Shown one piece after another: positions 1 through 9,522 of a stretch of DNA of 64,000 nucleotides (position 1 is the first letter of the stretch; every line of letters begins with the position of its first letter). A program made the position numbers and the translations under genes. The stretch is taken from positions 1 through 64,000 of the forward strand of contig NZ_CAJZAI010000018.1 in the NCBI RefSeq assembly GCF_914271435.1. The letters run 5' to 3'. The notes below the pieces were generated by a model that made no database searches, had not been told where the DNA came from, and saw only the letters and a program-made list of their open reading frames with translations. Source of the DNA: Cupriavidus laharis. Its GTDB lineage: Bacteria; Pseudomonadota; Gammaproteobacteria; Burkholderiales; Burkholderiaceae.

Positions 1-93
1 GCAGTGACCCTGAACCCCGAACGCGATTCCATCGTCCAGACGCATTCTGGGAGCGTCAATATACAGACATTGGCCGCATGACCGAGGCGACAA

Positions 94-426
94 CTAGCTT
101 GACTCGCGCCGCTTGTCGACCGGCACGTCGGCGGGTAGCCGCTGCGCCGCGCGCTCGATCTCCTCGTTGATTTCCTCTTCCGGAAGCGCCTCGTCGGGCG
201 GGCCGTGCCGGTCGCGGTCGACCTGAGCGAGTTCGGCGTCGATGTCTTGCGCGGACTCGGTCAGGTCGGGGTCAAGCGTGCTTGGCACGTTGCCGCCTGC
301 CGCTTTCACGGCGCTGCGCTTGCGGTCTTCGTCGCGCTTGCGCGCGGATGCCGTCGAAGCCTGCGGGCGTAATGCCGCAGAGGCCCGCTTGTCAGCGCGT
401 CCCCCGGTTCGTACGGTCTTGCTCAT
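94..426 (-). CDS. Small hydrophilic protein of unknown function
   Basis: The encoded protein has about 110 residues, with a basic Ala/Arg/Lys-rich N-terminal half and a strongly acidic C-terminal half (Asp/Glu runs, ending RRESS). It has no signal peptide, membrane segment or known motif and is probably disordered. The start is the ATG at 426, reading MSKTVRT, because GGAGAG lies about seven bases upstream; a TTG four codons earlier would overlap that ribosome site. It follows the 78-residue ORF and the BON gene on the same strand and may be their last co-transcribed member. I do not recognise a family. The good ribosome site and typical codon use argue that it is real. Confidence 0.6.
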   Translation of the reverse strand: MSKTVRTGGRADKRASAALRPQASTASARKRDEDRKRSAVKAAGGNVPSTLDPDLTESAQDIDAELAQVDRDRHGPPDEALPEEEINEEIERAAQRLPADVPVDKRRESS

Positions 427-444
427 CCTGCTCTCCAATTGAAA

Positions 445-681
445 TCAGACATTCGGGTGTTCTCCACCCTCTACTGGCGGCTCCTTTGCACCAGGATTGC
501 CGCCGCGTTGCCGTACCGATGGCGGCTCGCCGTTCTCGTCGGGAATGTCGTGTTCGCGTTCCACGTCGCGGCGGCGGTCCCGTCCGGGCTTGCCGCGTTC
601 GTGGTCAACATCCGGACCCTTGCGGAAAGTCCGCTTCAGGTCCTGCTGGTTGTCATGCTCATGCTGGCGGTGCGTGCTCAT
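445..681 (-). CDS. Small, highly charged protein of unknown function
   Basis: This is a 78-residue, very hydrophilic polypeptide rich in His, Arg, Asp, Glu and Gly, with no hydrophobic core, so it is likely disordered. The ATG at 681 has AGGAG eleven bases upstream, and that site begins at the stop codon of the BON gene before it, which suggests translation from the same message. No domain is recognised. It could be a stress-related small protein like others found beside BON proteins, but nothing in the sequence shows a function. The opposite strand has no convincing alternative with a ribosome site. Confidence 0.5.
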   Translation of the reverse strand: MSTHRQHEHDNQQDLKRTFRKGPDVDHERGKPGRDRRRDVEREHDIPDENGEPPSVRQRGGNPGAKEPPVEGGEHPNV

Positions 682-693
682 CGCGGTGCGCTC

Positions 694-1065
694 CTAGTCG
701 GTGCGAGCCTTCAACTCGTCGGACACCGCGGTGACGCCGCGCACGCTGCGTGCCATCTCCATCACGCTCGCGCGCTGTGCGTCGTCGCGCACCGTACCCT
801 CCAGCCGCACCACGCCGTCGGTGGTGCTGACGCGGATATTCGCCGGGTCCAGGCCCCGTGCCGCCGAGAGGCGTGAACGGACTTCGGTGGTGATGGTGCG
901 GTCGTTGCTGGCCTGCGTGTCGCGCGGCTCGGCGGTGCGGCCCGGTGAAGACGGCGCCAGTGGCGGATCGGTCGGGGCGGCATGGGTAGCGGTGCCAGCG
1001 AACAGCAGCGCGGCTGCCACGGCTGGCGCGGTGGATGCAAGCTTGGCGCGCAGACGGGTGTTCAT
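694..1065 (-). CDS. Exported BON-domain protein
   Basis: The product has 123 residues. An N-terminal signal peptide (MNTRLRAKL, then an Ala/Leu-rich stretch ending THA before APTD) predicts periplasmic location. Residues of about 45-120 form a single BON domain, with the typical pattern TITTEVRSRL, then IRVSTTDGVVRLEGTV, then a final helix containing VRGVTAVSDEL. BON domains are found in OsmY-like and other envelope proteins and are thought to contact membrane or polymer surfaces. The start at 1065 is chosen because GGAGGA precedes it at good spacing and the signal peptide begins there; the longer reading from 1107 adds an Arg-rich stretch. It heads a small minus-strand group with the two genes downstream. 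Confidence 0.82.
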   Translation of the reverse strand: MNTRLRAKLASTAPAVAAALLFAGTATHAAPTDPPLAPSSPGRTAEPRDTQASNDRTITTEVRSRLSAARGLDPANIRVSTTDGVVRLEGTVRDDAQRASVMEMARSVRGVTAVSDELKARTD

Positions 1066-1465
1066 GGCGATGTCCTCCGGATAGCGGCGGGCCCGGCCGG
1101 GCGCCATGCAACGGCGGTGGCCGCGACATGGCGCGGCCGCAGGCCGGCCCTGCGGTATCTCTGCAAGCTCCGTTCCCGCGCAGGCAGTGCGTCATGCGTT
1201 GGCCCGTGTGGCGGGGACGGAACCGCGCTGCAGTACTTTTTACACCGGCTGCAGAAACTGCATGGGCGCCTGCGGTGCCGCGACGCTGCCCCCGTGGCTG
1301 CGCGTGATGCGCAAGCGTTCGTCCCAGGCGAAGCCGGTGCGTCTATGGCGCGGCACTTGCGTGCAGCCACGTCTATAGTGAAGAGAGATGCTGGCCTTGG
1401 ATCGCGTGCTGGGGGGCGTCCAGGGAGCCGGCCGGGGGGAGCGGCTCACCGATTGGGAGGAAGCT
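1066..1465. other. Divergent intergenic region without a gene
   Basis: These 400 bases separate the minus-strand BON gene from the plus-strand exported-protein gene, so they should carry both promoters. A TATAGT at 1373-1378 could be a -10 element for the rightward gene, but I find no good -35 partner. No RNA gene or repeat is recognised. Confidence 0.4.
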
Positions 1466-2041
1466 ATGAATCTGGCCGCCGTCCTGTCTTCCCTTGTTCT
1501 CGCCTCGTCCGTGGCGGTGTCTTCCACACCTGTCGAGCGGCAGCTCCTCGCCATCACACCCACGGACTTCTCGCAGCGGTTCAATACCGTGGCCCATGAC
1601 ACCGGCTCGGGGCTGACCCTGCCTGCCTTCCAGGTCAAGGCTGGCTGGCACCGGGCAGTGCCCAGTACGGGGGTATCGGTGTTGGTGCGCGCAAGCCGTT
1701 CCGGCTATGCGCTCGACGAGGTCGTGGTGGTCTGCCAGGAAGTGGAGCGGTGCTTCCTGACCATCTGCACGGCAGCGCTGGCCATTGACGAATCGATGGA
1801 TCCGCGCCTGCTGCAGCGCTTTATCGTCGCGCGCATCTCGACGGAACTCGGCGAGGTCGGCCTGGTGATGTCGGGCCTGGCGTACATTGTCGTGACGCCG
1901 AAGGAAGACGATTACGTGGCGCTGGTGATCCGGCCATACCTGCCGCAGCAGCAGGGCGCGTCACCGACCCAGGCCGGGACGGGTAATCCCCTGACGCCGA
2001 TCGCTGCGCAGCGTACCTCTGGCGCCCCGTCCCTTTTGTGA
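1466..2041 (+). CDS. Exported protein of unknown function
   Basis: The product is about 191 residues. The start at 1466 has GGGAGG five bases upstream and opens with a short signal-peptide-like stretch (MNLAAVLSSLVLASSVAVSS). The body is mixed alpha/beta with two hydrophobic strands (DEVVVVCQEVERCFLTICTAAL and a later segment with GLAYIVVTPKEDDYVALVIRPYL), three cysteines and a Ser/Thr/Pro-rich tail. No family is recognised. It is transcribed alone, convergent with the end of the trehalose/glycogen operon, with only 13 bases between the two stops. Confidence 0.65.
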   Translation: MNLAAVLSSLVLASSVAVSSTPVERQLLAITPTDFSQRFNTVAHDTGSGLTLPAFQVKAGWHRAVPSTGVSVLVRASRSGYALDEVVVVCQEVERCFLTICTAALAIDESMDPRLLQRFIVARISTELGEVGLVMSGLAYIVVTPKEDDYVALVIRPYLPQQQGASPTQAGTGNPLTPIAAQRTSGAPSLL

Positions 2042-2054
2042 AGCGTCTGTACCG

Positions 2055-4733
2055 CTAATCCTGCCGCAGCAGCAGGGCGGCAGGCAGCACGGCCAGTACT
2101 TCCTGCATCGGCAGCTTGCCGTCCGGCCCCGCAATGAATGTTTGTCCCGTCAGGGCATCGGTCCAGTGGCCGGACTGCCGCGTGCCGGCATTGACGGTAG
2201 TGTGGCCCCAGCGGGCTGGCGGAACCCGCGGCAGCTCACGGTCGACGAGCGTGGCACCGAGGCGTGATACCACTGTCAACGCTTCGTCTCCGCCCAGCGT
2301 CCGCGCGAAGCCCAGTACATGTTCCGCCAGCGGACCTTCTGCGATGAGCGGCTGGTAGCCGCCCTCCAGGAACAGCATTTCGTGCGCGCGGCGCGCAGCC
2401 AGCACATGCCGCACGAGCTGTTGTTTCACGCGGCCGTCCCGCCAGTGCGCCAGCCATTCGGCCCAGCCGGCGCCGCAGTCCAGTCGGGCTTGCAGGCGCC
2501 GGTAGTCGGGCGGGCGCCGGTTGTCCGGATCGACCAGGCTCAGGTCCCAGTCTTCGCATCCCTGGTAGCGGTCGGGCACGCCGGGCGCCGTGAGCTGGAT
2601 CATGGCCTGCGCGAGGCTGTTCATGGCGCCGGCCGGCGCCACGCGCTGCACGAACTGGCCGATCCGGACGAGCAGGCCGCCATGCGGCCAGTCCGCTGCC
2701 AGGCCGTGCAGGAAGGCGTCGCAGGCGTCTTCGTAGCCCGGGTTCGGCTGTGTCCAGTTGCCATGCAGCTTGGTTTCGCGAATGGCCTTGCGCTGCCATT
2801 GGCCGATGCGCTGCAGGAATGCCGCCAGTGCTTCGCCCTGTTCCAGCGCATCGCGCTGCATGGGCCATGCGCCCAGTAGCGACTGGTAAAGCACCAGGCG
2901 GTCGGCCGCGTCCGGAACGCGGGGCAGCAAGGCCAGCAAGCGCGCGCCATCGGTCTCCCATGCGCGCACCGCGACCGCCCATTGCTGCGGCAGCTCGCTC
3001 AGCACCGCCAGGCGCATGCGCGCGTCTTCGCCGCGCTTGTGGTCGTGGGTGGCCGTGGCCAGCATCGCATGCGGAAAGGACTGGCGCCGCGCTGCCATGG
3101 CGGCATGGAAGCCGGCAGGCGACAGCGCCAGGGCGTCCGGATGGCTGCCAACCTCGTTGCGCGACAGCAGCCGGCCGTAGCGATAGAAAGCCGTGTCCTC
3201 GCCGGCCTTGGCTGCCAGTGCAGGCATCAGCTGCTGCACGCGGCGACGGATCTGCGCTGGCGCGCTGCCGTGTGCGTCCGGCGTGCGCAGGCAGGCCACG
3301 ATGAAATCGAGCGCTGCCGCCTGTTCCGGCGCGAGCGTGGCGCGTGCGGAGCGGGTCGCCTTGTCGAGCATGGCCTGCTCGGCACGCAGGGCAGCCGCGT
3401 CGCGCCCGCAAGAGGCGCCGTCCTGATAGCTCCGATAGACCGGGATGGCCTCCAGCCAGGCGGCCAGCGCTTGCCGCAAGGCCGGCAGCGTCAGGTCCCG
3501 CGTGGCAGGATCGGCAGCCGCGCAAGCGTGCAGCCGGGCAGTGGCGCCTTCGAATTCGGTGACCAGGTGATGCATCAGGATCTGGCGGCGGGCATCCGCG
3601 AGCGCGGCCGCATAGCTGCCGGGCCGGCCGCCGGCGTGCCGCCACAAGGCGCCGAGCGGCGCGTGGCCCGCTTCGCTATGCAGGACGGCGGAGACCTGAT
3701 CCATGAAGTCGTAGCCCGTGGTGCCGTCGACCTGCCAGTCCGCGGGCAGGATCTCGCCCGGGGCCAGGATCTTCTCGACCACCAGCCACGGGCGCGGCCG
3801 GGTTGGCGCCGGTGATCGAGGGGCTGCGTGCTCGTCCAGGCACGCGCGCAGTTGCCGGCAATAGGCCGCGGGGTCGGCAAGGCCGTCGACGTGATCCACC
3901 CGCACGCCGTCGATGACCCCTTCGCGCAGCAGGCGGAATACGAGCGCATGCGTCGCGGCAAATACCGCCGGGTCTTCCTGCCGTACGCCGACCAGGTCGC
4001 TGATCTCGAAGAAGCGTCGCCAGTTGAGCGCGGTTGCCGCGGTGCGCCACCAGGCCAGGCGGTAGTGCTGGCGCTCCAGCAAGGCATGCAGGTGTTCGCG
4101 GCCGGCCTCGTGCGTGGCATCGAACCAGTCGGGGCTGTTCAAGGCATGTCGGAGCAGGCTGTCCGGGGCGAGCGGAAAGTCGTGCTCGAAGTAGCGCAGT
4201 GTTGCCGCATCGCCGCCGGGGGCGGGTACAACGCAGAGCTCGCCGCGCGCAAGCGTTTCCCAGTAAGGGTGGCCGAGCATGGGCACCAGCACCTTGCCGT
4301 GCAGCGTCGGGTCGGCAGGCTGCCAGTCGATATCGAAAAATGCGGCATGCGGATTGTCCTGGCCATGCGCGAGTACGTCCCGCCACCACGCATTGTGCGT
4401 GGGGTCGGCGGCCATGTGGTTGGGCACGATGTCCAGGATCAGCCCGAGACCGGCGTCCCGCGCGCGCTGTGCCAGGGCATGCAGCGCCGTCTCGCCGCCA
4501 AGCTCGTCGCGCACGCGCGTGAAGTCGGTCACGTCATAGCCGTGTGTGGAGCCGGGGCGCGCGCCGCACACCGGAGAGAGATACAGGTGGCTGACACCGA
4601 GCGCGGCGTAGTAGCTGACCACGCCAGCCGCGTCCGCCAGCGTGAAGCCGGGGTGCAGTTGCAGGCGAGCCGTGGCGCGCGGCGGCAGCGGCGCGCCTGG
4701 CGCCACAGTCCGGTCAGCGGGCGCCGGTGCCAT
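2055..4733 (-). CDS. treY: Maltooligosyl trehalose synthase
   Basis: TreY (EC 5.4.99.15) is a cytoplasmic family-13 enzyme that turns the reducing-end alpha-1,4 bond of a maltooligosaccharide into an alpha,alpha-1,1 bond, leaving a trehalosyl cap. The protein is about 892 residues. The N-terminus reads TARLQLHPGFTLADAAGVV and GVSHLYLSPV, followed by GYDVTD, the region I motif DIVPNHMA, and the nucleophile region GVRVDHVDGL. The C-terminal part carries TreY-specific sequences such as TATHDHKRGEDARMRLAVLS. The ATG at 4733 overlaps treZ by 20 bases. A TTG at 4766 would add eleven residues; neither has a strong ribosome site, so translation is probably coupled to treZ. It is the last gene of the glucan operon. 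Confidence 0.95.
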   Translation of the reverse strand: MAPAPADRTVAPGAPLPPRATARLQLHPGFTLADAAGVVSYYAALGVSHLYLSPVCGARPGSTHGYDVTDFTRVRDELGGETALHALAQRARDAGLGLILDIVPNHMAADPTHNAWWRDVLAHGQDNPHAAFFDIDWQPADPTLHGKVLVPMLGHPYWETLARGELCVVPAPGGDAATLRYFEHDFPLAPDSLLRHALNSPDWFDATHEAGREHLHALLERQHYRLAWWRTAATALNWRRFFEISDLVGVRQEDPAVFAATHALVFRLLREGVIDGVRVDHVDGLADPAAYCRQLRACLDEHAAPRSPAPTRPRPWLVVEKILAPGEILPADWQVDGTTGYDFMDQVSAVLHSEAGHAPLGALWRHAGGRPGSYAAALADARRQILMHHLVTEFEGATARLHACAAADPATRDLTLPALRQALAAWLEAIPVYRSYQDGASCGRDAAALRAEQAMLDKATRSARATLAPEQAAALDFIVACLRTPDAHGSAPAQIRRRVQQLMPALAAKAGEDTAFYRYGRLLSRNEVGSHPDALALSPAGFHAAMAARRQSFPHAMLATATHDHKRGEDARMRLAVLSELPQQWAVAVRAWETDGARLLALLPRVPDAADRLVLYQSLLGAWPMQRDALEQGEALAAFLQRIGQWQRKAIRETKLHGNWTQPNPGYEDACDAFLHGLAADWPHGGLLVRIGQFVQRVAPAGAMNSLAQAMIQLTAPGVPDRYQGCEDWDLSLVDPDNRRPPDYRRLQARLDCGAGWAEWLAHWRDGRVKQQLVRHVLAARRAHEMLFLEGGYQPLIAEGPLAEHVLGFARTLGGDEALTVVSRLGATLVDRELPRVPPARWGHTTVNAGTRQSGHWTDALTGQTFIAGPDGKLPMQEVLAVLPAALLLRQD

Positions 4734-6684
4734 GGCCTGGCTCGCCCCGGCCGGACAGGATGGCAATGCAGCTCAGCGCGGGCAGCGAACCGCCGGCCAG
4801 GGTATCGGCATGGCCGGCAGCCGTTTCGTGAAGCATGGCGTAACCGGGCGCGGGCGGCTGGCAGGCCACCGCGTCGTGGCCCAGGTTCAGCCAGATCGAC
4901 AGGCACGCGCCGTCGCCCAAGCGCCAGCGTGCGCACAGCGCGGCTTGCCCCAGCACATCGACCCCCGCGCTGCGGGCGCGCGGCAGACGGTGCATGAGCC
5001 ATTCGTGCCGGATCGCAAGCAGCCGCCGGTAGTAGCGGGTCCAGTCGTTCTCGACATCCATCGGCGGCCGCGAGGCTTCGAAGGTTGCCGGGTCGTTGGG
5101 ATCGGGAATCTCGCGCGCCCGCGCGTCGTCCCCGAAGACAGCCATGCTGGCGAATTCCTGCCGGCGCCCTTGGCGCACGGCCTCGGCCAGTTCCGGAGAA
5201 TGGCTGGTGAAATAGTAGAAGGGCGTCTGCGCGCCGCATTCCTCGCCCATGAACACCAGCGGCACCTGCGGGCAGAGCAGCTGCAGCGCCACGGCGGCGC
5301 GCAGCGCACGTGGATCGGCGAGGGCGGCCAGCCGTTCGCCGAAGGCGCGGTTGCCGGTCTGGTCATGGTTCTGCAGGAAGCTGACAAAGGCCGTGGGCGG
5401 CAGGTGGCCACTGGGCTTGCCACGACGGACCGGTGCGCGCGCGGCCCCGGTGTCCGAACGGAACGGCGACACTTCGCCCTGGTAGGCGAAGCCTTCGGCA
5501 AGCACGCGTGCCAGGTGCTGCAGCGGTGATTGCCGGCTGGACTGGCCTGGGTGGAGGGGGCCCGAGGCGTAGTCGCAATAGTAGCCGTCCTGTTCGCCGG
5601 TCAGCAGTACGTGCAGCGCATGATGGGCATCATCGTTCCACTGTGCGTCGAACCCTGCGGCCAGCCGCGCGGCGTCGTTGTGGTCGTTCTCCAGCACCAG
5701 GTGGATATGGCGCCCCTGCATGTTCGGCCAGGCGCGCAGGTCCGACGGCAACGTCGTCAGCCAGCCTTCATCGTCGATGGCATGCACGGCGTCCAGGCGC
5801 AGGCCGTCGAAGCGGAACTCTTCCAGCCAGTAGCGCGCGTTCTCGGTGAAGAAGCGGCGCACTTCGCGGCGGCGGAAGTCGATGGCGGGCCCCCAAGGGG
5901 TCTGCCGGTCCTGCCGGAAGAAAGCGCTCGCATAGTGATGCAGGTAGTTGCCCTCGGGGCCGAAGTGGTTGTAGACCACGTCGAGCAGCACCATCATGCC
6001 GAGGCTGTGCGCGTGGTCCACCAGCGCGCGCAGTTCGTCTGGGGAGCCGTAGCCGGATTCGGGGGCAAACGGCAGCACGCCGTCGTAGCCCCAGTTGCGC
6101 GTGCCGGGAAACTCCGCAAGCGGCATCAGCTCGACCGCGGTGAAGCCCAGCGCGCAGAGCCGCTGCAGTTGCTGCATGGCGCCCGCGTAGCCGCCGCACA
6201 GGCCGACGTGGAGCTCGCAGATGACGGCCTCGTGCCACGGGCGCCCGCGCCAGTCGGGGCATTTCCACGGGTAGGCAGCGCCCTTGGGCTGGCACGCCAC
6301 GCTGGGGCCGTGCACATCGCCCGGCTGCCAGCGTGATGCGGGATCGGGAAACGTGGTGCCGTCATCGAGCCGGAACCAGTAGCGCGTGCCGTCGCTGCAC
6401 GGTACGGCGGCCCGGAACCAGCCGTCTTCGGATGGGGTCATCCGCACCGGTCCCATGCCCGCGATCTCCAGCCGCACCGACTCTCCGCGCTGGGCGGCGT
6501 CCGGCGCCCACAGACGGAAGCCGATGCGGCCCTCGGGCAGCCACACCGGGCCGAACGCATAGCCGTGCGGATCGTCGTTGGCCGCTGGCACCGCCGGCGC
6601 GCCGGCTGAGAAGCTCTCCAGCGGCGCCAGGCGCGGCGTCGCCGAGGTGGCGCCGGTTCCGAGGAAGAATGAATTCAGGTTCAA
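4714..6684 (-). CDS. treZ: Maltooligosyl trehalose trehalohydrolase
   Basis: TreZ (EC 3.2.1.141) releases free trehalose from the trehalosyl-capped glucan made by TreY. The product is 656 residues. After a low-complexity N-terminus comes an early-set sandwich domain (GRIGFRLWAPDAAQ, residues of about 50-140), then a GH13 barrel with VELMPLAEFPGTRNWGYDG, LLDVVYNHFGPEGN, FDGLRLDAVHAI and FLQNHDQTGNRA. The start is a TTG at 6684 with GGAG seven bases upstream. It follows glgP after a 267-base gap that contains a REPIN-like repeat, the only large gap in the operon. The N-terminal extension before the sandwich domain (about 45 residues) is longer than in many TreZ proteins. Confidence 0.95.
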   Translation of the reverse strand: MNLNSFFLGTGATSATPRLAPLESFSAGAPAVPAANDDPHGYAFGPVWLPEGRIGFRLWAPDAAQRGESVRLEIAGMGPVRMTPSEDGWFRAAVPCSDGTRYWFRLDDGTTFPDPASRWQPGDVHGPSVACQPKGAAYPWKCPDWRGRPWHEAVICELHVGLCGGYAGAMQQLQRLCALGFTAVELMPLAEFPGTRNWGYDGVLPFAPESGYGSPDELRALVDHAHSLGMMVLLDVVYNHFGPEGNYLHHYASAFFRQDRQTPWGPAIDFRRREVRRFFTENARYWLEEFRFDGLRLDAVHAIDDEGWLTTLPSDLRAWPNMQGRHIHLVLENDHNDAARLAAGFDAQWNDDAHHALHVLLTGEQDGYYCDYASGPLHPGQSSRQSPLQHLARVLAEGFAYQGEVSPFRSDTGAARAPVRRGKPSGHLPPTAFVSFLQNHDQTGNRAFGERLAALADPRALRAAVALQLLCPQVPLVFMGEECGAQTPFYYFTSHSPELAEAVRQGRRQEFASMAVFGDDARAREIPDPNDPATFEASRPPMDVENDWTRYYRRLLAIRHEWLMHRLPRARSAGVDVLGQAALCARWRLGDGACLSIWLNLGHDAVACQPPAPGYAMLHETAAGHADTLAGGSLPALSCIAILSGRGEPGHGTGAR

Positions 6685-6822
6685 GATCAGCTCCAGACGG
6701 TTCTGGCCGGAAGGGCCGTTGCGGGCCTGCCGCGGCGCGGTCGATATGGCACGTCAGGCGTCAGAACACCGGTTTGTAGAAGGTGCATATCCCTATTGAG
6801 CTGACAACATCAAAATAACCAC

Positions 6823-6915
6823 CGTCATTCCCGCGCAGGCGGGAATCCAGCGTCTTTGAAGTCCCCCGAAAGGGGGACAAAAAGTCACTGGGTCCCCGCC
6901 TGCGCGGGGACGACG
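6823..6915. repeat. REPIN-like inverted pair of REP sequences
   Basis: Two 28-base arms lie head to head at 6823-6850 and 6888-6915. Each is itself palindromic (CGTCATTCCCGCGCAGGCGG and onward in the left arm; CCCCGCCTGCGCGGGG in the right). The right arm, reverse complemented, matches the left except at a few positions where paired A/T become G/C. Between them lies a perfect hairpin, GTCCCCC-GAAA-GGGGGAC (6861-6878). This is the form of a REP doublet or REPIN mobilised by a RAYT transposase elsewhere in a genome. It lies between glgP and treZ within the transcript and could act as an mRNA processing or stability element. Confidence 0.8.
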
Positions 6916-6951
6916 AATATTGGGCGTTGTCGTGAATTATGGAAACCATCA

Positions 6952-9498
6952 TTAATGGCCTTTGCCCTCGGCACGAATCCGGCTGTCGGCATGCCGTGGC
7001 GCGCCGCTTGCGCGGTGCAGCAGGTGGACCGGTACAGGCTCGACCTTCCAGATCCGCTCGCAGTACTCGTGGATGGCCCGGTCCGAAGAAAAGTACCCCG
7101 AGCGCGCGCAGGACAGCACCGACATGCGCTGCCAGCGCTGCGGTTGCACGTAGGCTTCGCACACGCGCCGCTGGCACTCCACATAGGCGCCGAAATCAGC
7201 CAGCAGCATGTAAGGGTCTTGCCGCAACTGCTCGTCGAAAAGACCGCGGAAGACGCCGGGATCGCCATGCGAGAAAAAGCCCTGCTGGACCAGGTCGATC
7301 ACCGCGCGCAATTCGGGGTTGCGGTGGTAGTAGGCGGCCGGGTCGTAGCCGGCGGCGCGCAGCGCGTAGACCTCGGGCGCGGTCAGCCCGAACGGGAAGA
7401 AGTTGTCGGCGCCGATGGCATCGCACAGCTCGATATTGGCGCCGTCCATGGTGCCGATGGTAAGCGCGCCGTTCATGGCGAATTTCATGTTGCCGGTGCC
7501 CGAGGCTTCCTTGCCGGCCAGCGAGATCTGCTCCGACAAGTCCGCTGCCGGATAGATGCGCTGCCCGTAGGTGACGTTGAAATTGGGCAGGAACACCACC
7601 TTGAGTCGGTCGCGCACCTGCGGGTCATGGTTCACGACGTCGGCCACGCTGGTGATGAAGCGGATCATCAGCTTGGCGTACTCGTAGCCCGGTGCGGCCT
7701 TGCCGCCGAACAGGAAGCTGCGCGGCGCGAGGTCGAGGCCGGGGTTGCATTTGATGCGGTGGTACAGCGCGATGACGTACAGCACCGCCAGGTGCTGGCG
7801 CTTGTACTCATGGATGCGCTTGACCATGACGTCGAACATCGACGACGGGTCGATAACCACGCCCGTGCAATCGCGTACCAGTTTCGTGAGCGCTACTTTG
7901 TTGTCGCGCCGCACGGCCTGCCATTGCTCGCGGAAGCCGGCATCGTCGGCGAACGGCTCCAGCGCGCGCAGCTGCTCCAGGTCCGTGATCCAGCCCTCGC
8001 CGATGGCATCGGTCACCAGCCGCGACAGGCGCGGGTTGGACAACGCCAGCCAGCGCCGCGGCGTGACGCCGTTGGTGATGCTGGTGAATTTCCCCGGCCA
8101 CAAGTCGTGGAAGTCCTTCAGCACGTCTTCCCGCATCAGCCGCGAATGCAGTTCCGCCACGCCGTTGATGGCGTAGCTGCCCACGCACGCCAGGTGCGCC
8201 ATGCGCACGTGCCGCTCGCCGTGCTCGTTGATGAGCGACAGGCGGGCCAGGCGCGATTCATCGCCATAGAAGCGGATGCGGACTTCTTCGAGGAAGCGCG
8301 TGTTGATCTCGAAGATGATCTCGAGATGGCGCGGCAGCACGCGGCCAAAGAGCGGCAGCGGCCATTGCTCCAGCGCTTCGGGCAGCAGCGTATGGTTGGT
8401 GTAGGCGAAGGCATGGCGCGTGACGTGCCAGGCCTCGTCCCATGGCAGGTCATGCTCGTCGACGAGCAGCCGCATCAGCTCGGCAATGCCGACCGCCGGG
8501 TGCGTGTCGTTGAGCTGCACCGCGAACTTCTCGTGGAAGCGGGACACCGGCATGCCGTCGGCCGCCAGCAGCCGCAGCATGTCCTGCAGCGAACAGGCGA
8601 CGAAGAAGTACTGCTGTTCAAGCCGCAGTTCCTTGCCCTGTTCGGTTTCATCGTTCGGATAGAGCACCTTGGTCAGGTTCTCGGAGGTGATTTTCTTGCT
8701 GACCGCGCCGAGATAGTCACCGCGGTTGAAGGTCGGGAAGTCGAAGGCCTCGGTCGCGTCGGCACGCCACAGGCGCAGCGTGTTGACGGTATTGACGCGG
8801 TAGCCAAGGATCGGCGAATCGAACGGCACGCCCACCACGGTCTTGGCCGGTACCCAGCGCACTCGGTAGTGGCCGCGGTCGTCGGTGTAGTGCTCGGTAT
8901 GGCCGCCCAGGCGCACCTGCACCGCCCACTCCGAACGCTGGATTTCCCACGGGTTGCCGTTGCGCAGCCAGCTGTCGGTCTTTTCGACCTGCATGCCGTC
9001 GATGATGGCCTGCTGGAAGATGCCGTATTCGTAGCGGATGCCGTAGCCCAGCGCGGGGATCTCCAGCGTGGCCAGCGAATCCATGAAGCATGCGGCGAGC
9101 CGGCCCAGGCCGCCGTTTCCAAGCCCCGGCTCGATCTCCTGCGCGAGAATCTGCTCCAGGTCCAGCCCGAGCGCCTGCATCGCCGCCTGCACCTCGCTGT
9201 AGATGCCGAGGTTGATCAGGTTGTTGCCCAGGTGCGGGCCGATCAGGAATTCCGCGGACAGGTAGGCAACCGTGCGCGAGGGCTGGTCGAGGTAAGCCTC
9301 GGACGTGCTGATCCAGCGCTGCACGAGCCGGTCGCGCACGGTGTGCGCGAGCGCCTGGTAAAGGTCGTTCTGGCTGGCGTGTTCCGGCGGCTTGCCTTGC
9401 GTATGGAACACGTGGTCCAGGAAGGCGCGCCGGATGGTGGCACTCGACAGCGCGGTGCGGGTATCGTCGGCATGCTCGGACCGGCTGGTTTCCGTCAT
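6952..9498 (-). CDS. glgP: Glycogen/maltodextrin phosphorylase
   Basis: GlgP (EC 2.4.1.1) removes glucose 1-phosphate from non-reducing ends of alpha-1,4-glucan with pyridoxal phosphate as cofactor. The 848-residue length is normal. The family N-terminal region reads RTVAYLSAEFLIGPHLGNNL and LEQILAQEIEPGLGNGGLGR. The cofactor lysine is about residue 672 in GTGNMKFAMNGALTIGT, followed by MDGANIE. GGAG sits seven bases before the ATG at 9498. It is encoded 24 bases after malQ. The gap after it, before treZ, contains a REPIN-like repeat. It acts with GlgX and MalQ in glucan breakdown. Confidence 0.96.
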   Translation of the reverse strand: MTETSRSEHADDTRTALSSATIRRAFLDHVFHTQGKPPEHASQNDLYQALAHTVRDRLVQRWISTSEAYLDQPSRTVAYLSAEFLIGPHLGNNLINLGIYSEVQAAMQALGLDLEQILAQEIEPGLGNGGLGRLAACFMDSLATLEIPALGYGIRYEYGIFQQAIIDGMQVEKTDSWLRNGNPWEIQRSEWAVQVRLGGHTEHYTDDRGHYRVRWVPAKTVVGVPFDSPILGYRVNTVNTLRLWRADATEAFDFPTFNRGDYLGAVSKKITSENLTKVLYPNDETEQGKELRLEQQYFFVACSLQDMLRLLAADGMPVSRFHEKFAVQLNDTHPAVGIAELMRLLVDEHDLPWDEAWHVTRHAFAYTNHTLLPEALEQWPLPLFGRVLPRHLEIIFEINTRFLEEVRIRFYGDESRLARLSLINEHGERHVRMAHLACVGSYAINGVAELHSRLMREDVLKDFHDLWPGKFTSITNGVTPRRWLALSNPRLSRLVTDAIGEGWITDLEQLRALEPFADDAGFREQWQAVRRDNKVALTKLVRDCTGVVIDPSSMFDVMVKRIHEYKRQHLAVLYVIALYHRIKCNPGLDLAPRSFLFGGKAAPGYEYAKLMIRFITSVADVVNHDPQVRDRLKVVFLPNFNVTYGQRIYPAADLSEQISLAGKEASGTGNMKFAMNGALTIGTMDGANIELCDAIGADNFFPFGLTAPEVYALRAAGYDPAAYYHRNPELRAVIDLVQQGFFSHGDPGVFRGLFDEQLRQDPYMLLADFGAYVECQRRVCEAYVQPQRWQRMSVLSCARSGYFSSDRAIHEYCERIWKVEPVPVHLLHRASGAPRHADSRIRAEGKGH

Positions 9499-9522
9499 GG
9501 GCGAGCTCCGTTCAAAGGTCGG

